Positions 15,642-23,856 of a stretch of DNA of 64,000 nucleotides are shown piece after piece. Every line of letters begins with the position of its first letter. The stretch's first letter is position 1. Below the pieces are notes generated by a model. It was not told the origin of the DNA, searched no databases, and saw only the letters and a list, made by a program, of their open reading frames with translations. Source of the stretch: Paractinoplanes atraurantiacus (GTDB lineage Bacteria; Actinomycetota; Actinomycetes; Mycobacteriales; Micromonosporaceae). The translations under genes and the position numbers were made by a program. The DNA lies in the NCBI RefSeq assembly GCF_900215205.1, contig NZ_OBDY01000001.1:430786-494785 (forward strand), in the 5' to 3' direction.

Positions 15642-16955
15642 TCAGGCGCCGGCGGCCTCGATCAGGGCGTGCAGCTGGGCCCAGGCCTGTTCGGCGGTTA
15701 CTCGTTCGTCCAGGCCCTGGCGGAGGAAGGCGTTGATGTGCGGCCAGATGGCGGTGGCGCGGTCGGCGTCCGGGTTGGTTCCTGGCACGTAGGCGCCGAT
15801 TTCGACCAGTTCGCGGATGTCGCGGTGGGCGGCCATCAAACGGCGGATCTCGGTGGCGTCCGCCTTCTGCTGGGGGGTGGTGATTTTGTTGGCTACGCGG
15901 GAGATCGAGTCGAGGGCCTGGATGCTGGGGAAGTGGCCGGCGGTGGCCAGTTTGCGGTCGAGCACGATGTGGCCGTCGAGGATCGAGCGGGCCGCGTCGG
16001 CGATGGGCTCGTTGTGGTCGTCGCCCTCGACCAGCACGGTGTAGAGGCCGGTGATGCTGCCCCGCGCGCCCGGGCCGGCCCGTTCCAGCAGCGAGGCCAG
16101 CATCGCGAAGACCGACGGTGGATATCCGCGGGTGGCCGGGGGTTCGCCGACCGACAGACCGACCTCGCGTTGGGCCATGGCGGCACGGGTCACGCTGTCC
16201 ATCATCAGCAGGACGTCGGCGCCCTCGTCCCGGTAGTACTCGGCGATCCGGGTGGCCACCGCTCCGGCCCGCAGCCGCACCAGGGGTGGCGTGTCCGAGG
16301 TCGCGATCACCACCACCGACCGGGCCAGGCCTTCCTCGCCCAGGTCGTGTTCGATGAACTCGCGGACCTCACGGCCGCGCTCGCCGACCAGCGCCACCAC
16401 GTTCAGCTGGGCCGACGTGCCGCGCGTGATCATGCTCATCAGTGTCGACTTGCCGACGCCGGAGCCGGCGAAGATGCCGATGCGCTGGCCGCGGCCGCAC
16501 GGCACCAGGGTGTCGAGGACCCGTACGCCCAAGGGCATCGGCGCGTCGACCAGCTGGCGTTCCATCGCCGACGGGGGTGCCGCGTCGATGCTGACCATCT
16601 GCCCGCGCAGCGGCGGCCCGCCGTCCATCGGGCGGCCGAGACCGTCCAGGATGCGGCCTTGGAGGTCGGGGCCGACGGCCACCCGCAGCGGACCGCCGGT
16701 GTTGACGACCGGAGTGCCGGTGCCAAGGCCGGCGATCGGGCCGAGCGGCAGGCAGGACAGTTTCTCGCCGTCGAGCGCGGCCACCTCGGCGTACACCGCC
16801 TCCGGGCCTTCGCCCATCTGCAACAGGTCGCCGACCCGGGCGTCGATGCCGGCCACCGTGACCCGCAGGCCGACCGCGCCGACCACCTTGCCGCGGGTGA
16901 GTGGCCGGGCCGCTTCGAGCGCCGCGCTCATGCGATGCCGGAAGACGTCCGTCAT
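15642..16955 (-). CDS. fliI: Flagellum-specific export ATPase FliI
   Basis: FliI is the F1-like ATPase of flagellar export. The 437-residue product contains Walker A GSGVGKST with Lys169, the Walker B region VLLMMDSVTRAA, and GYPPSVFAMLASLLERAG. The C-terminus is helical, ending EQAWAQLHALIEAAGA. ATG 16955 lies 11 bases after the fliH stop. It ends the long flgB-to-fliI operon rather than being followed by fliJ. Confidence 0.97.
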   Translation of the reverse strand: MTDVFRHRMSAALEAARPLTRGKVVGAVGLRVTVAGIDARVGDLLQMGEGPEAVYAEVAALDGEKLSCLPLGPIAGLGTGTPVVNTGGPLRVAVGPDLQGRILDGLGRPMDGGPPLRGQMVSIDAAPPSAMERQLVDAPMPLGVRVLDTLVPCGRGQRIGIFAGSGVGKSTLMSMITRGTSAQLNVVALVGERGREVREFIEHDLGEEGLARSVVVIATSDTPPLVRLRAGAVATRIAEYYRDEGADVLLMMDSVTRAAMAQREVGLSVGEPPATRGYPPSVFAMLASLLERAGPGARGSITGLYTVLVEGDDHNEPIADAARSILDGHIVLDRKLATAGHFPSIQALDSISRVANKITTPQQKADATEIRRLMAAHRDIRELVEIGAYVPGTNPDADRATAIWPHINAFLRQGLDERVTAEQAWAQLHALIEAAGA

Positions 16956-16966
16956 GTGGTGCCCCC

Positions 16967-17641
16967 CTAGATTCGCAGCGCCTCGCGGGCCCGGTCGACC
17001 GCCGCCGCGATCGTGGCGTCGACCGTGCCCATGCCGGTCTCGGCCACCGCGTCGCCGGGGCGCAGGCCGCCGTCGGGGCGCAGGCTGATCTGGCGCCCCT
17101 CGTACTCGAAGTCGGCTTCGCCGTTCTCGCCGACCAGGGTGTGGAAATCGTCCGGATGCAGGCTGACCACCAGGCGCCCGGCGTCGGGCGCGGCGGCCAT
17201 GGCCCGGCGCAGCGCGTCCATGCCGCGGCCCTGCGGATCGTCCACGACCCGGCCGATGATCGCCTCGGCCAGCTCGAAGGCGTGCGCCAGCAGCACCTCC
17301 TGGAGCTCGGCGAAGGTCGGCATCAGCTGGTTCTCCAGCTCGGTCACGGCCCGGCCGAGAGCGTTGACGGCCTGGACGAGGGCGGCCGCGCGCCGCTGCT
17401 CGAAGGCCTGGGCGCTGGCTTGAGCCCGGGCCGCCGTGGCCTGCGCCTCGACGGCCGCCTCGCGCTGGCCCTGCGCCCAGCCTTCGGCGTAGCCGGCGGT
17501 GCGGGCCTGCTGCTTGGCGCGCTCGATGGCGTCGCTGTCGGCCGGTATGCCGGTGCGCAGGTCGACCGAGAAGCGGGCGGCGGCGGCCGAGTCGGCCACC
17601 GAGCCCCGCAGGACGGGACGGTTCTCAGGCGATGAGCTCAT
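16967..17641 (-). CDS. fliH: Flagellar assembly protein FliH
   Basis: FliH regulates FliI and docks it at the export gate. The 224-residue product has a flexible N-terminus, a family-typical GYAEGWAQGQREA segment (about 51-63), a long helix and a C-terminal stator-like domain (HAFELAEAIIGRVV, LHPDDF, RPDGGLRPGDAVAETGMGTVDA). ATG 17641 lies within the last codons of fliG (17-bp overlap in another frame); the open frame upstream is inside fliG and is not used. Confidence 0.92.
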   Translation of the reverse strand: MSSSPENRPVLRGSVADSAAAARFSVDLRTGIPADSDAIERAKQQARTAGYAEGWAQGQREAAVEAQATAARAQASAQAFEQRRAAALVQAVNALGRAVTELENQLMPTFAELQEVLLAHAFELAEAIIGRVVDDPQGRGMDALRRAMAAAPDAGRLVVSLHPDDFHTLVGENGEADFEYEGRQISLRPDGGLRPGDAVAETGMGTVDATIAAAVDRAREALRI

Positions 17642-18656
17642 CGGCCTCGCCGCCGCGCTGAACCTCGATCTGACCGGAGTCCTCGAGCGAGCGGATGACC
17701 GACACGATCTTGGCCTGGGCCTCCTCGACCATCTTGACCTTGACCGGGCCGAGCAGGTCGATCTCCTCGAGCAGGTTCTCGCGGCCACGCTCGGACAGGT
17801 TCTTGGTGACCTTCTCGCGGACCGTCTCCGGCACACCCTTGAGGGCGGTGGCGAGGTCGGCCGGCTCCACCTGGCGCAGCACGAGCTGGATCGCCCGGTC
17901 CTCCAGGTTGACGATGTCCTCGAACATGAACATCCGGCGCCGGATCTCCTCGGCCAGCTCGGGGCTGCGGGCGTCCAGGGCTTCCAGGATGAGCCGCTCG
18001 GTCGTCCGGTCGGCGCGGTTGATGATGTCGACCAGCGGTTGCAGGCCGCCGACGGTGGACAGCTCATCCGGCTGGAGCACTGTCGACAGCTTGCGCTGCA
18101 GGGCCTGCTCGACCTGGCGGATGATCTCCGGCGAGGTGCGGTCCATGACCGCGATCCGGTGCGCGACCTCGGTCTGCACCTCCAGCGAGAGGCCGGCCAG
18201 GATCGACGAGGCGAGCGCCGAGGGGATGTGCGCGAGCACCAGCGCGATCGTCTGCGGGTGCTCGTACTGCACGTACGACAGCAGCTGCCGGGGGTCGGCG
18301 TGGCTGAGGAAGTTGAAGGGGATGTCGTTCATCGAGGCTTCGAGCCGGTCCAGTATGAGCGCGGCCCGCTCCTTGCCCAGCGAGGCCTCGAGCAGCTCGC
18401 GGGCGTAGTCCATTCCGCCCGACCCGGCGTACCGGGTCGTCGCCATGGCGTAGAACTCGTCCATCACGTCGTCGACCTGCGTGGGGTCGAGTTTGCCGAG
18501 CCGGGCGATCTCGGCCGAGATCATCTCGACCTCTTTCTCGGACATCTGCGACATGATCTGCGCGGACTGTTCCTTGCCGAACTGGACCAGCATTATGGCG
18601 GCCTTGCGCACGCCCGTCATCGACATGGTGGTGAGCGCCGGTGTGGGTGTGGTCAA
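17625..18656 (-). CDS. fliG: Flagellar motor switch protein FliG
   Basis: FliG is the rotor protein that receives torque from MotA. The 343-residue protein has all three domains: the FliF-binding N-domain (GVRKAAIMLVQFG), the middle domain with EHPQTIALVLAHIP, and the C-terminal torque domain with FMFEDIVNLEDRAIQLVLRQV. The TTG start at 18656 is preceded by GAGGGA. It follows fliF after a 67-bp gap that holds a terminator-like hairpin. Confidence 0.96.
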   Translation of the reverse strand: MTTPTPALTTMSMTGVRKAAIMLVQFGKEQSAQIMSQMSEKEVEMISAEIARLGKLDPTQVDDVMDEFYAMATTRYAGSGGMDYARELLEASLGKERAALILDRLEASMNDIPFNFLSHADPRQLLSYVQYEHPQTIALVLAHIPSALASSILAGLSLEVQTEVAHRIAVMDRTSPEIIRQVEQALQRKLSTVLQPDELSTVGGLQPLVDIINRADRTTERLILEALDARSPELAEEIRRRMFMFEDIVNLEDRAIQLVLRQVEPADLATALKGVPETVREKVTKNLSERGRENLLEEIDLLGPVKVKMVEEAQAKIVSVIRSLEDSGQIEVQRGGEADELIA

Positions 18657-18687
18657 CGCGTACTCCCTCGGAGCGTCGGCAGAAAAG

Positions 18688-18715
18688 GCGGCGGCCGGCG
18701 ATCACCGGCCGCCGC
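18688..18715 (-). terminator. Terminator-like hairpin between fliF and fliG
   Basis: An 11-bp perfect GC stem (GCGGCGGCCGG / CCGGCCGCCGC, six-base loop) starts nine bases after the fliF stop. In the minus-strand direction it runs into CTTTTCT. It looks like an intra-operon attenuator or an mRNA-stabilising hairpin rather than a full stop, since fliG-fliH-fliI have no other visible promoter. Confidence 0.65.
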
Positions 18716-18723
18716 TCAAGGCG

Positions 18724-20352
18724 TCAGTGCGTCGCGTCCGCGGCCAGCCAGCCGCGGAGAAGCACCGCCATCTCGTCAGGTTGATCCTTGACCATCTGCT
18801 CGATCTCCCGCTGGCGTTCCTGGCGAGCCTGCACGTTCGTGTCGTCCATGGCGGTCGCCCCGGCCTCCAGCATCTGGGCGGGGATCGCCTGGTTGAGCTC
18901 GGCCAGGCGCTGGGCCTCCAGTGCGGCCTGCATGTCCTCGAGGTGCTTGCGCTCCTCCGGGGTGAGCCCGCGGCGCTTCTTGCTCTTGCGGCTGAACCGC
19001 CAGGCCAGGAAGAGCAGCGCCAGTACGATCGCGCCGAGCGCGCCGGTCTTGATCAGCGACATCTGCTTGGCCTGCTGCGCGGCCGTGGTCGAGGCGCTCA
19101 GGGCGCTCTGCGCGGCCTGGGCGGCGCTGGTGTCGAACGGCATGGCGCTGACCGCGATGGTGTCGCCGCGGGTGGCGTCGATGCCGGCGGCCGCGCTGAC
19201 CAGCTGCTGCACCTGGGCCGGGTCGACCGTGCCGGCGACGCTGCTGTCGAGCAGGACGGCCACGTTGAGCTTGCTGATCTTGCCGGGTGCGCTCTTGCGC
19301 GTCTCCTGGGTCTCGTTGATCGCGTTGTTCTTGACGCTCGTGCTGTTCTCGTACTGCCCGGCGTCGCTGCCGGTGTTGCCGGTGGTGCAGCCGGGACCGG
19401 AGACGTTGTCCGGGCCGAGGACGCCGCCGGCGCAGTTCTGCTGCCCGTTGTACGCCTCGCGGCTGTTGCTCTCGGAGAGCGCCGGCACCGACGGGTCGGA
19501 GTTGTAGGTCTTGGTCTGCGTCTGTGCCTGGTCGAAGTCGAGAACGGCGTTGGTCGTCACGACCGCGTGCCCGGCGCCGACCAGACTTTCCACGAGCTTC
19601 TGCAGAGAGCTGTTCATCCGGTTCTGGAAGGCGACGGTCTGCGCCTCGGTGCCGCTGTCGCCGCCAGTGCCGATGGCCGCACCACCACCGGTCGAGAGGA
19701 TCTTGCCGTCGGCGCCGGCCACGGTGATCTGGGTCGGGTCGAGGCCCTCGACGCTGGACGCCACGAGGTGCACGATCGATTGCACCTGGTCGCTGCTCAG
19801 CGGCTGGGTCGAGCTCGACGCGACCAGCACGGAGGCGGTCGGCACGTCCTGGTTGTCGGCGAAGACGTCCTTCTGCGGGATGACGAGGTGCACGGTGGCC
19901 GCCTCGACGCCCTCGATGGACTTGATGGTGTTGGAGAGCTCGCCCTCCAGCGCGCGCTGATAGTTCGTGTGCTGCATGAAGTCGCTGGTGGTGATGCCCT
20001 GCTGGTCGAGCAGGGAGTAGCCGGTGCCGGCGTCGCCGGGCAGACCCTCGCTGCTCAGCGACAGCCGCAGCTCGTTCACTTGGTCCTGCGGCACCAGGAC
20101 GGTCTGGCCGTCGTTGGCCAGCTCGTACTTGGTGCCGGCCTTCTGCAGCGACTCGACGATCGCGCTGGCGTCCTTGTTCGACAGGTTGTTGAAAAGGATC
20201 GAGTAGTTCGGCTTCGACGCCCACGTGGCGAAGAAATACGCACCGACGACGAGTGCGATGACTGCCGCGATCGTGACGGCCTTCTGTCCCGGGGTGAAGG
20301 ACCGGAACGTGTCCGTGACGCGGCGAACCGGAGCGGGAAGGCGGTCGGTCAT
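18724..20352 (-). CDS. fliF: Flagellar MS-ring protein FliF
   Basis: FliF builds the MS ring in the membrane. The 542-residue protein has a first membrane helix at about 25-45, ring-building motifs in the YscJ-like N-half (YSILFNNLSNKDASAIVESL, GYSLLDQ, RALEGELSNTI), a long Ser/Asn/Gly-rich insert, a second membrane helix near 435-455 and a C-terminal FliG-binding tail. The ATG is one base beyond the fliE stop. Confidence 0.96.
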   Translation of the reverse strand: MTDRLPAPVRRVTDTFRSFTPGQKAVTIAAVIALVVGAYFFATWASKPNYSILFNNLSNKDASAIVESLQKAGTKYELANDGQTVLVPQDQVNELRLSLSSEGLPGDAGTGYSLLDQQGITTSDFMQHTNYQRALEGELSNTIKSIEGVEAATVHLVIPQKDVFADNQDVPTASVLVASSSTQPLSSDQVQSIVHLVASSVEGLDPTQITVAGADGKILSTGGGAAIGTGGDSGTEAQTVAFQNRMNSSLQKLVESLVGAGHAVVTTNAVLDFDQAQTQTKTYNSDPSVPALSESNSREAYNGQQNCAGGVLGPDNVSGPGCTTGNTGSDAGQYENSTSVKNNAINETQETRKSAPGKISKLNVAVLLDSSVAGTVDPAQVQQLVSAAAGIDATRGDTIAVSAMPFDTSAAQAAQSALSASTTAAQQAKQMSLIKTGALGAIVLALLFLAWRFSRKSKKRRGLTPEERKHLEDMQAALEAQRLAELNQAIPAQMLEAGATAMDDTNVQARQERQREIEQMVKDQPDEMAVLLRGWLAADATH

Positions 20353-20353
20353 G

Positions 20354-20701
20354 TCAGGCCTGCATCCTCATGATCTCTTGGAACGCTTCCACGGCCTTGT
20401 TGCGGACGGCCAGCGTGAGCTGCATGCCGAGCTGCGCCTCGTTCGCGGCCATCGTGTACTGCGCCGGGTCCTGCAGCTCGCCGGTGGCGACCTTGGTCGC
20501 GAGGTCCTCGGCGTTGTTCTGGCTGGCCTGCACGCTCTCCAGGCCGCGGGAGAGCATGCTGGCGAAACTCTCGTTGGGGCCCTGCGCCTCCTCGGCGCGG
20601 GTGGTGCCGGTGGCGAGCGACTCGGGGCCGGACGGGCCGGTGATCGCGTCGAGTCCCGGAACACTGGAGAAGCCGCCGATCGGGCTGATCGCGGAAGTCA
20701 T
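20354..20701 (-). CDS. fliE: Flagellar hook-basal body protein FliE
   Basis: FliE links the MS ring to the rod. The 115-residue protein ends with the family pattern QDPAQYTMAANEAQLGMQLTL then VRNKAVEAFQEIMRMQ. A GAGGTAG ribosome site precedes the ATG. It lies between flgC and fliF, as in most Gram-positive operons. Confidence 0.94.
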   Translation of the reverse strand: MTSAISPIGGFSSVPGLDAITGPSGPESLATGTTRAEEAQGPNESFASMLSRGLESVQASQNNAEDLATKVATGELQDPAQYTMAANEAQLGMQLTLAVRNKAVEAFQEIMRMQA

Positions 20702-20709
20702 GGCCTACC

Positions 20710-21102
20710 TCACTTCCCGAGGTTGATCGCCGCGGTGTAGGAGTCACGGGCGCGGTCCACCACGGCCAGGTTGGCCTGGTAGGCACGCTGCGCCATCATC
20801 ATCTGGGCCATCTGGGACCCGAGGTCGATGTCCGGCTTGCGGACGTAGCCCTGCGCGTCGGCGAGCGGGTTGTCCGGCTCGTGCACCAGGACACCCTCGG
20901 CGCTGCCGAACTGCACGCCGCCGACCTGGGCGCCGTTGCCGTCCTGGGCTTCCTGGGCGACGACGTAGCGGGCCTGGAACGCGTTCTCCGAGGTCCGGCT
21001 GACGTTGTTCATGTTGGCGATGTTGTCGGACACCGCGTCCAGCCACTTGCGGTAGACGGTGACGCCGGTGCCGGCGACACCGAGAGCGTTGAAGGTACTC
21101 AT
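20710..21102 (-). CDS. flgC: Flagellar rod protein FlgC
   Basis: FlgC is a proximal rod subunit. The 130-residue product has the rod/hook N-terminal motif (YRKWLDAVSDNIANMNN) and the C-terminal coiled segment (MAQMMMAQRAYQANLAVVDRARD). Length and order after flgB are typical. Confidence 0.95.
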   Translation of the reverse strand: MSTFNALGVAGTGVTVYRKWLDAVSDNIANMNNVSRTSENAFQARYVVAQEAQDGNGAQVGGVQFGSAEGVLVHEPDNPLADAQGYVRKPDIDLGSQMAQMMMAQRAYQANLAVVDRARDSYTAAINLGK

Positions 21103-21104
21103 CG

Positions 21105-21452
21105 TCAGGCTCCCTTGATGGCTTCGCGCAGCATCGAGTACTTGGAGTCCAGCGCCCGCATGGTCAGCTGGTAGCGCATCGTCGTGTCGATGTGGGAGAT
21201 GGTCTCCTGGTCGAGGTTGACGTTGCTGCCGTTGAGCCGCGTGGGCTCCAGCGAGTTCTGGACGTTCGGGGCGACGCCGAGCGGGGACATGCCCTTCGCG
21301 ACGGCGCTGCGCAGCGCATCCTCGAATTCGACCTTACGGGCCCGGTAGCCGGGGGTCTCGATGTTGGCGATGTTGTTGGCGATGGCGCTCTGCCGCTGCG
21401 CGAGCCCAGCGACCGCGACCTTCAGGGAGTTCGAGGAGACGTCGTCGAACAC
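21105..21452 (-). CDS. flgB: Flagellar rod protein FlgB
   Basis: FlgB is the most proximal rod subunit. From GTG 21452 it is 115 residues, with LAQRQSAIANNIANIETPGYRAR near the start and MRYQLTMRALDSKYSMLREAI at the end. GTG 21452 is preferred over ATG 21467 because AAGGAG sits five bases before the GTG and would lie inside the gene otherwise. It is the first gene of the flgB-to-fliI operon. Confidence 0.94.
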   Translation of the reverse strand: MFDDVSSNSLKVAVAGLAQRQSAIANNIANIETPGYRARKVEFEDALRSAVAKGMSPLGVAPNVQNSLEPTRLNGSNVNLDQETISHIDTTMRYQLTMRALDSKYSMLREAIKGA

Positions 21453-21528
21453 AGCAGCTCCTTGCATGGAGAGTCAAGGTGCCGTTCCGTGGCGATCCGG
21501 GGAGCAATCCGTTGCTCGTACCATGCAG

Positions 21529-21554
21529 TTCGGCCTGACCGCCGATCCGCTGAG
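21529..21554 (-). promoter_or_regulatory. FliA-type promoter for flgB operon
   Basis: Minus strand: CTCA (21554-21551), 16-base spacer, GCCGAA (21534-21529), an exact match to the CTCA-N15-17-GCCGAA consensus. It lies about 77 bases upstream of the flgB GTG and just downstream of the terminator of the preceding operon. Confidence 0.85.
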
Positions 21555-21587
21555 CGTCAAACGGTTGCTGACTGGTTGCACGCAAAA

Positions 21588-21617
21588 GTCCCGGGAACCC
21601 CATGGGGTTCCCGGGAC
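21588..21617 (-). terminator. Terminator of the fliD-fliS-orf109 operon
   Basis: A perfect 13-bp stem, GTCCCGGGAACCC / GGGTTCCCGGGAC, with loop CATG begins three bases after the orf109 stop. On the minus strand it is followed by TTTTGC, a rho-independent arrangement. Confidence 0.88.
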
Positions 21618-21619
21618 GT

Positions 21620-21949
21620 TCACATGGCCCGATCTACGTAGAGCGGCCGTTTGACCGCCTCGCCGGTCTCGATCCGGGTCGTCACCGCGATCTGCTGGCG
21701 GTTGGCGGTCAACCGCCGGGCGATCTCCTGAGCGGCCTTGAGCTGCCTGGTGAGGATCTCGTCGGCGCGCGGCTTGAGCTCCAGCGGCAGCGCTCCGAGA
21801 TCGGTCGGCGGCTTCCACAGGCTGGCCGGCGGCGTCTCGGCATGGCGGTGCTCGTCGGCGAGCATCGCCTCGACCATGGCCACGTCGAGCTCCAGCTCGT
21901 CGAGGGCCGCGCTCCACGCGCCGTTCCAGGCGCCGCTCGAGGAGGTCAC
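21620..21949 (-). CDS. Small late flagellar protein, unrecognised (FliT-position)
   Basis: A 109-residue soluble protein starting at GTG 21949, seven bases after the fliS stop, and closing the operon before a strong terminator. It is mostly helical: an acidic stretch (LDELELDVAMVEAMLADEHRH), a Pro-rich turn (TPPASLWKPPTDLG), then a long amphipathic helix (ADEILTRQLKAAQEIARRLTANR). Position after fliD-fliS is where fliT often lies, so a FliD chaperone is plausible, but no FliT motif is evident. Confidence 0.75.
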   Translation of the reverse strand: MTSSSGAWNGAWSAALDELELDVAMVEAMLADEHRHAETPPASLWKPPTDLGALPLELKPRADEILTRQLKAAQEIARRLTANRQQIAVTTRIETGEAVKRPLYVDRAM

Positions 21950-21956
21950 CGGTCGC

Positions 21957-22337
21957 TCAGCCGGCGACCGCCGAGGCGGCCGCCTCTCGCCAGGCGTCGC
22001 GCAGCGGCTCGAGGAAACCGCGGACGGCGGCCACCCGATCGGCGTCCTTGGCGATGTTGGCCCCGATCAGCTCGGTGAGGACGTAGCCGTAGAGGTTGGC
22101 CAGGCCGGGCGCGCCCGACCAGGCTTCGACGTCGAGGCTGACCTGCAGCTCGATGACGATCTCCTGAGCGTGGGTGATCTTCTCGTGGGCCACCTCCAGC
22201 TCGCCGGCCCGCAGCGCCTCCTCGCCCTGCATCAGGTCGAGGATCAGGCGGTCGTAGAGCATGATCAGCAGCTTGGCGGGCGAGGCGGTGTTGATCGAGT
22301 CCTGCAGGTAGCGGTCACGCATGTTCGGGGCGGCCAT
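21957..22337 (-). CDS. fliS: Flagellin export chaperone FliS
   Basis: FliS binds the flagellin C-terminus and prevents early polymerisation. The 126-residue, all-helical protein shows the family start RDRYLQDSINTASPAKLLIMLYDRLILDL and the LYGYVLTELIGANI stretch. GAGGAG precedes the ATG. It follows fliD by 45 bases. Confidence 0.95.
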   Translation of the reverse strand: MAAPNMRDRYLQDSINTASPAKLLIMLYDRLILDLMQGEEALRAGELEVAHEKITHAQEIVIELQVSLDVEAWSGAPGLANLYGYVLTELIGANIAKDADRVAAVRGFLEPLRDAWREAAASAVAG

Positions 22338-22382
22338 GGTTCTCCTCGGTCAGGTGCGGACGGGCTGGTGGGTGAGGGCGGG

Positions 22383-23729
22383 TCAGAGACCGGAGAGCTG
22401 TCCGGCGAGCCAGGTCGACTGCTGCTTCATCTTGCCGAGGGAGACCTCCAGGTCCGAGTACGTCTTCTGAAGCGCCGCCTTGCGCGCCTCCAGCCGGAGG
22501 TCCCAGTTGTTGATCTGGCTGGTGAGGCTGTCGATCTCGTTGTTGCGGCCGGTGATCACGGAGGTGACGTTCTTCGTCTGGTCGAGCGACAGCTCCCGCA
22601 TCTGGTCGCCGAACGCGATGGCCGCGCCCTGAAAGACCGTCGGGTCCTCGGCGTACTTGGCCTTGAAGGTGTTGGTGTTGAAGGTGAGCTGACCGGTGCG
22701 GTCGAGCTCGACGCCGAGCTTGGCCAGCGTGGTGCTGAGCGTCTTGTCGACGCCCGGGTTGGTCGTTTCGTCGTAGGCCGGGTTGTCGTAGGTCAGGCCG
22801 AGGCTGATCTTGCTGAGGATCGCCTGCGACATGTTGCGGACCATGAAGTCGCCGGTCAGCGGCGAGCTCTTCTTGGTCGCGGCGTCGTACGCCGTCTGGT
22901 TCTTGACCTCGGTCAGAGTGCCGTTGACCGCGTCGACCAGCGCCTGCATCTTCGCGGCCATGCCGCTGACGTCGGACTCGGCGCTGATCGTGACGTCATT
23001 CTCCATCTTCGAGACGCTGATCGTGACGCCCGGCATCAGCGTGGTGAAGGTGTTGGTGGCACTCGTGACGCTGTAGCCGCCGGGGACGCCTTCGCCGCCG
23101 CCGATGTCGAGGCGGGCGTCCTTGGCCTGCGCCACCTCGGCCAGGGAGATGCCGTCGAGCCCGCTGTCGACGCTGAAAGCGGCCGCGGTGCCGGTCTTGG
23201 CCCCGCTGAGCTGGAGGATGTTCTCGCTGCCGCCGGTCTGGACCAGGACGGCCTTGACGCCGATGCCGGCCGCGTTGATCGCGTCGGCGACGCCCTGGGC
23301 GGTCTTGGTCTCGCCGAGGTTCACCGTCTTGGCGGTGCCGCCGACGGTGAACTCGATCGTGCTCGCGCCGGTGATGTCGCCGTCCTTGGCGACCCGAGCC
23401 GTGTTGATCTGATTGCTGGCCAGGGCGCCCACGTTGAAGATCGTGGTGCCGGAGGCGGTGTTGGTGCCGCCGGTCGCGGTGGCCGTCACGGTGGCCGAGC
23501 TCGACGTCGGCTTCACGGCGCGCCAGGTGGCGAGCTTGCCGATGTCCTCGGCGGCGGTCTTGAGGGCGGAGAGCTTGGAGTTGACCGATTGGTAGGAGGT
23601 GACAGCGGTCTGCGCCGTGGAGACCTTGGTCTTGAGCCGGTTCTGCGGGGCCGCCTCGACCTGCATGAGCTGCGAGATCACGTTCGACGTGCTGAGACCA
23701 CTGACTAGGCCGTCAACCGAAGTGGACAC
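22383..23729 (-). CDS. fliD: Flagellar filament cap protein FliD
   Basis: FliD caps the filament and folds incoming flagellin. The product is 448 residues from GTG 23729 (SVDGLVSGLSTSNVISQLM is the typical start; AAAGGCAGG lies upstream). ATG 23765 would add 12 non-conserved residues. The C-terminus has the FliD coiled coil (NEIDSLTSQINNWDLRLEARK). No FliA-type promoter was found directly upstream, so it may depend on read-through past the fliC hairpin. Confidence 0.93.
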   Translation of the reverse strand: MSTSVDGLVSGLSTSNVISQLMQVEAAPQNRLKTKVSTAQTAVTSYQSVNSKLSALKTAAEDIGKLATWRAVKPTSSSATVTATATGGTNTASGTTIFNVGALASNQINTARVAKDGDITGASTIEFTVGGTAKTVNLGETKTAQGVADAINAAGIGVKAVLVQTGGSENILQLSGAKTGTAAAFSVDSGLDGISLAEVAQAKDARLDIGGGEGVPGGYSVTSATNTFTTLMPGVTISVSKMENDVTISAESDVSGMAAKMQALVDAVNGTLTEVKNQTAYDAATKKSSPLTGDFMVRNMSQAILSKISLGLTYDNPAYDETTNPGVDKTLSTTLAKLGVELDRTGQLTFNTNTFKAKYAEDPTVFQGAAIAFGDQMRELSLDQTKNVTSVITGRNNEIDSLTSQINNWDLRLEARKAALQKTYSDLEVSLGKMKQQSTWLAGQLSGL

Positions 23730-23771
23730 GGGCGCCTGCCTTTCGGTGCGAAAGAGGTGCTGCAAAACAAA

Positions 23772-23806
23772 GTGGGGGAGCCGGCATGTTCCGCCGTCTC
23801 CCCCAC
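23772..23806 (-). terminator. Terminator after fliC
   Basis: Minus strand: GTGGGGGAG plus an extended inner stem pairs with CTCCCCCAC (23772-23806) and is followed by TTTGTTTTG. It lies 51 bases beyond the fliC stop and would give a short monocistronic flagellin mRNA. Confidence 0.88.
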
Positions 23807-23856
23807 CTATTCGGTCACACGGCCGGAAGATTCAGCTCCCGGCGGTGGCAATTCGG

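Noticed and set aside
14838..16970. Long plus-strand open frame across the fliJ-fliI spacer and fliI
   Set aside because: It is antisense to fliI and crosses the repeat array; no domain, ribosome site or sensible composition. It is a by-product of high GC.
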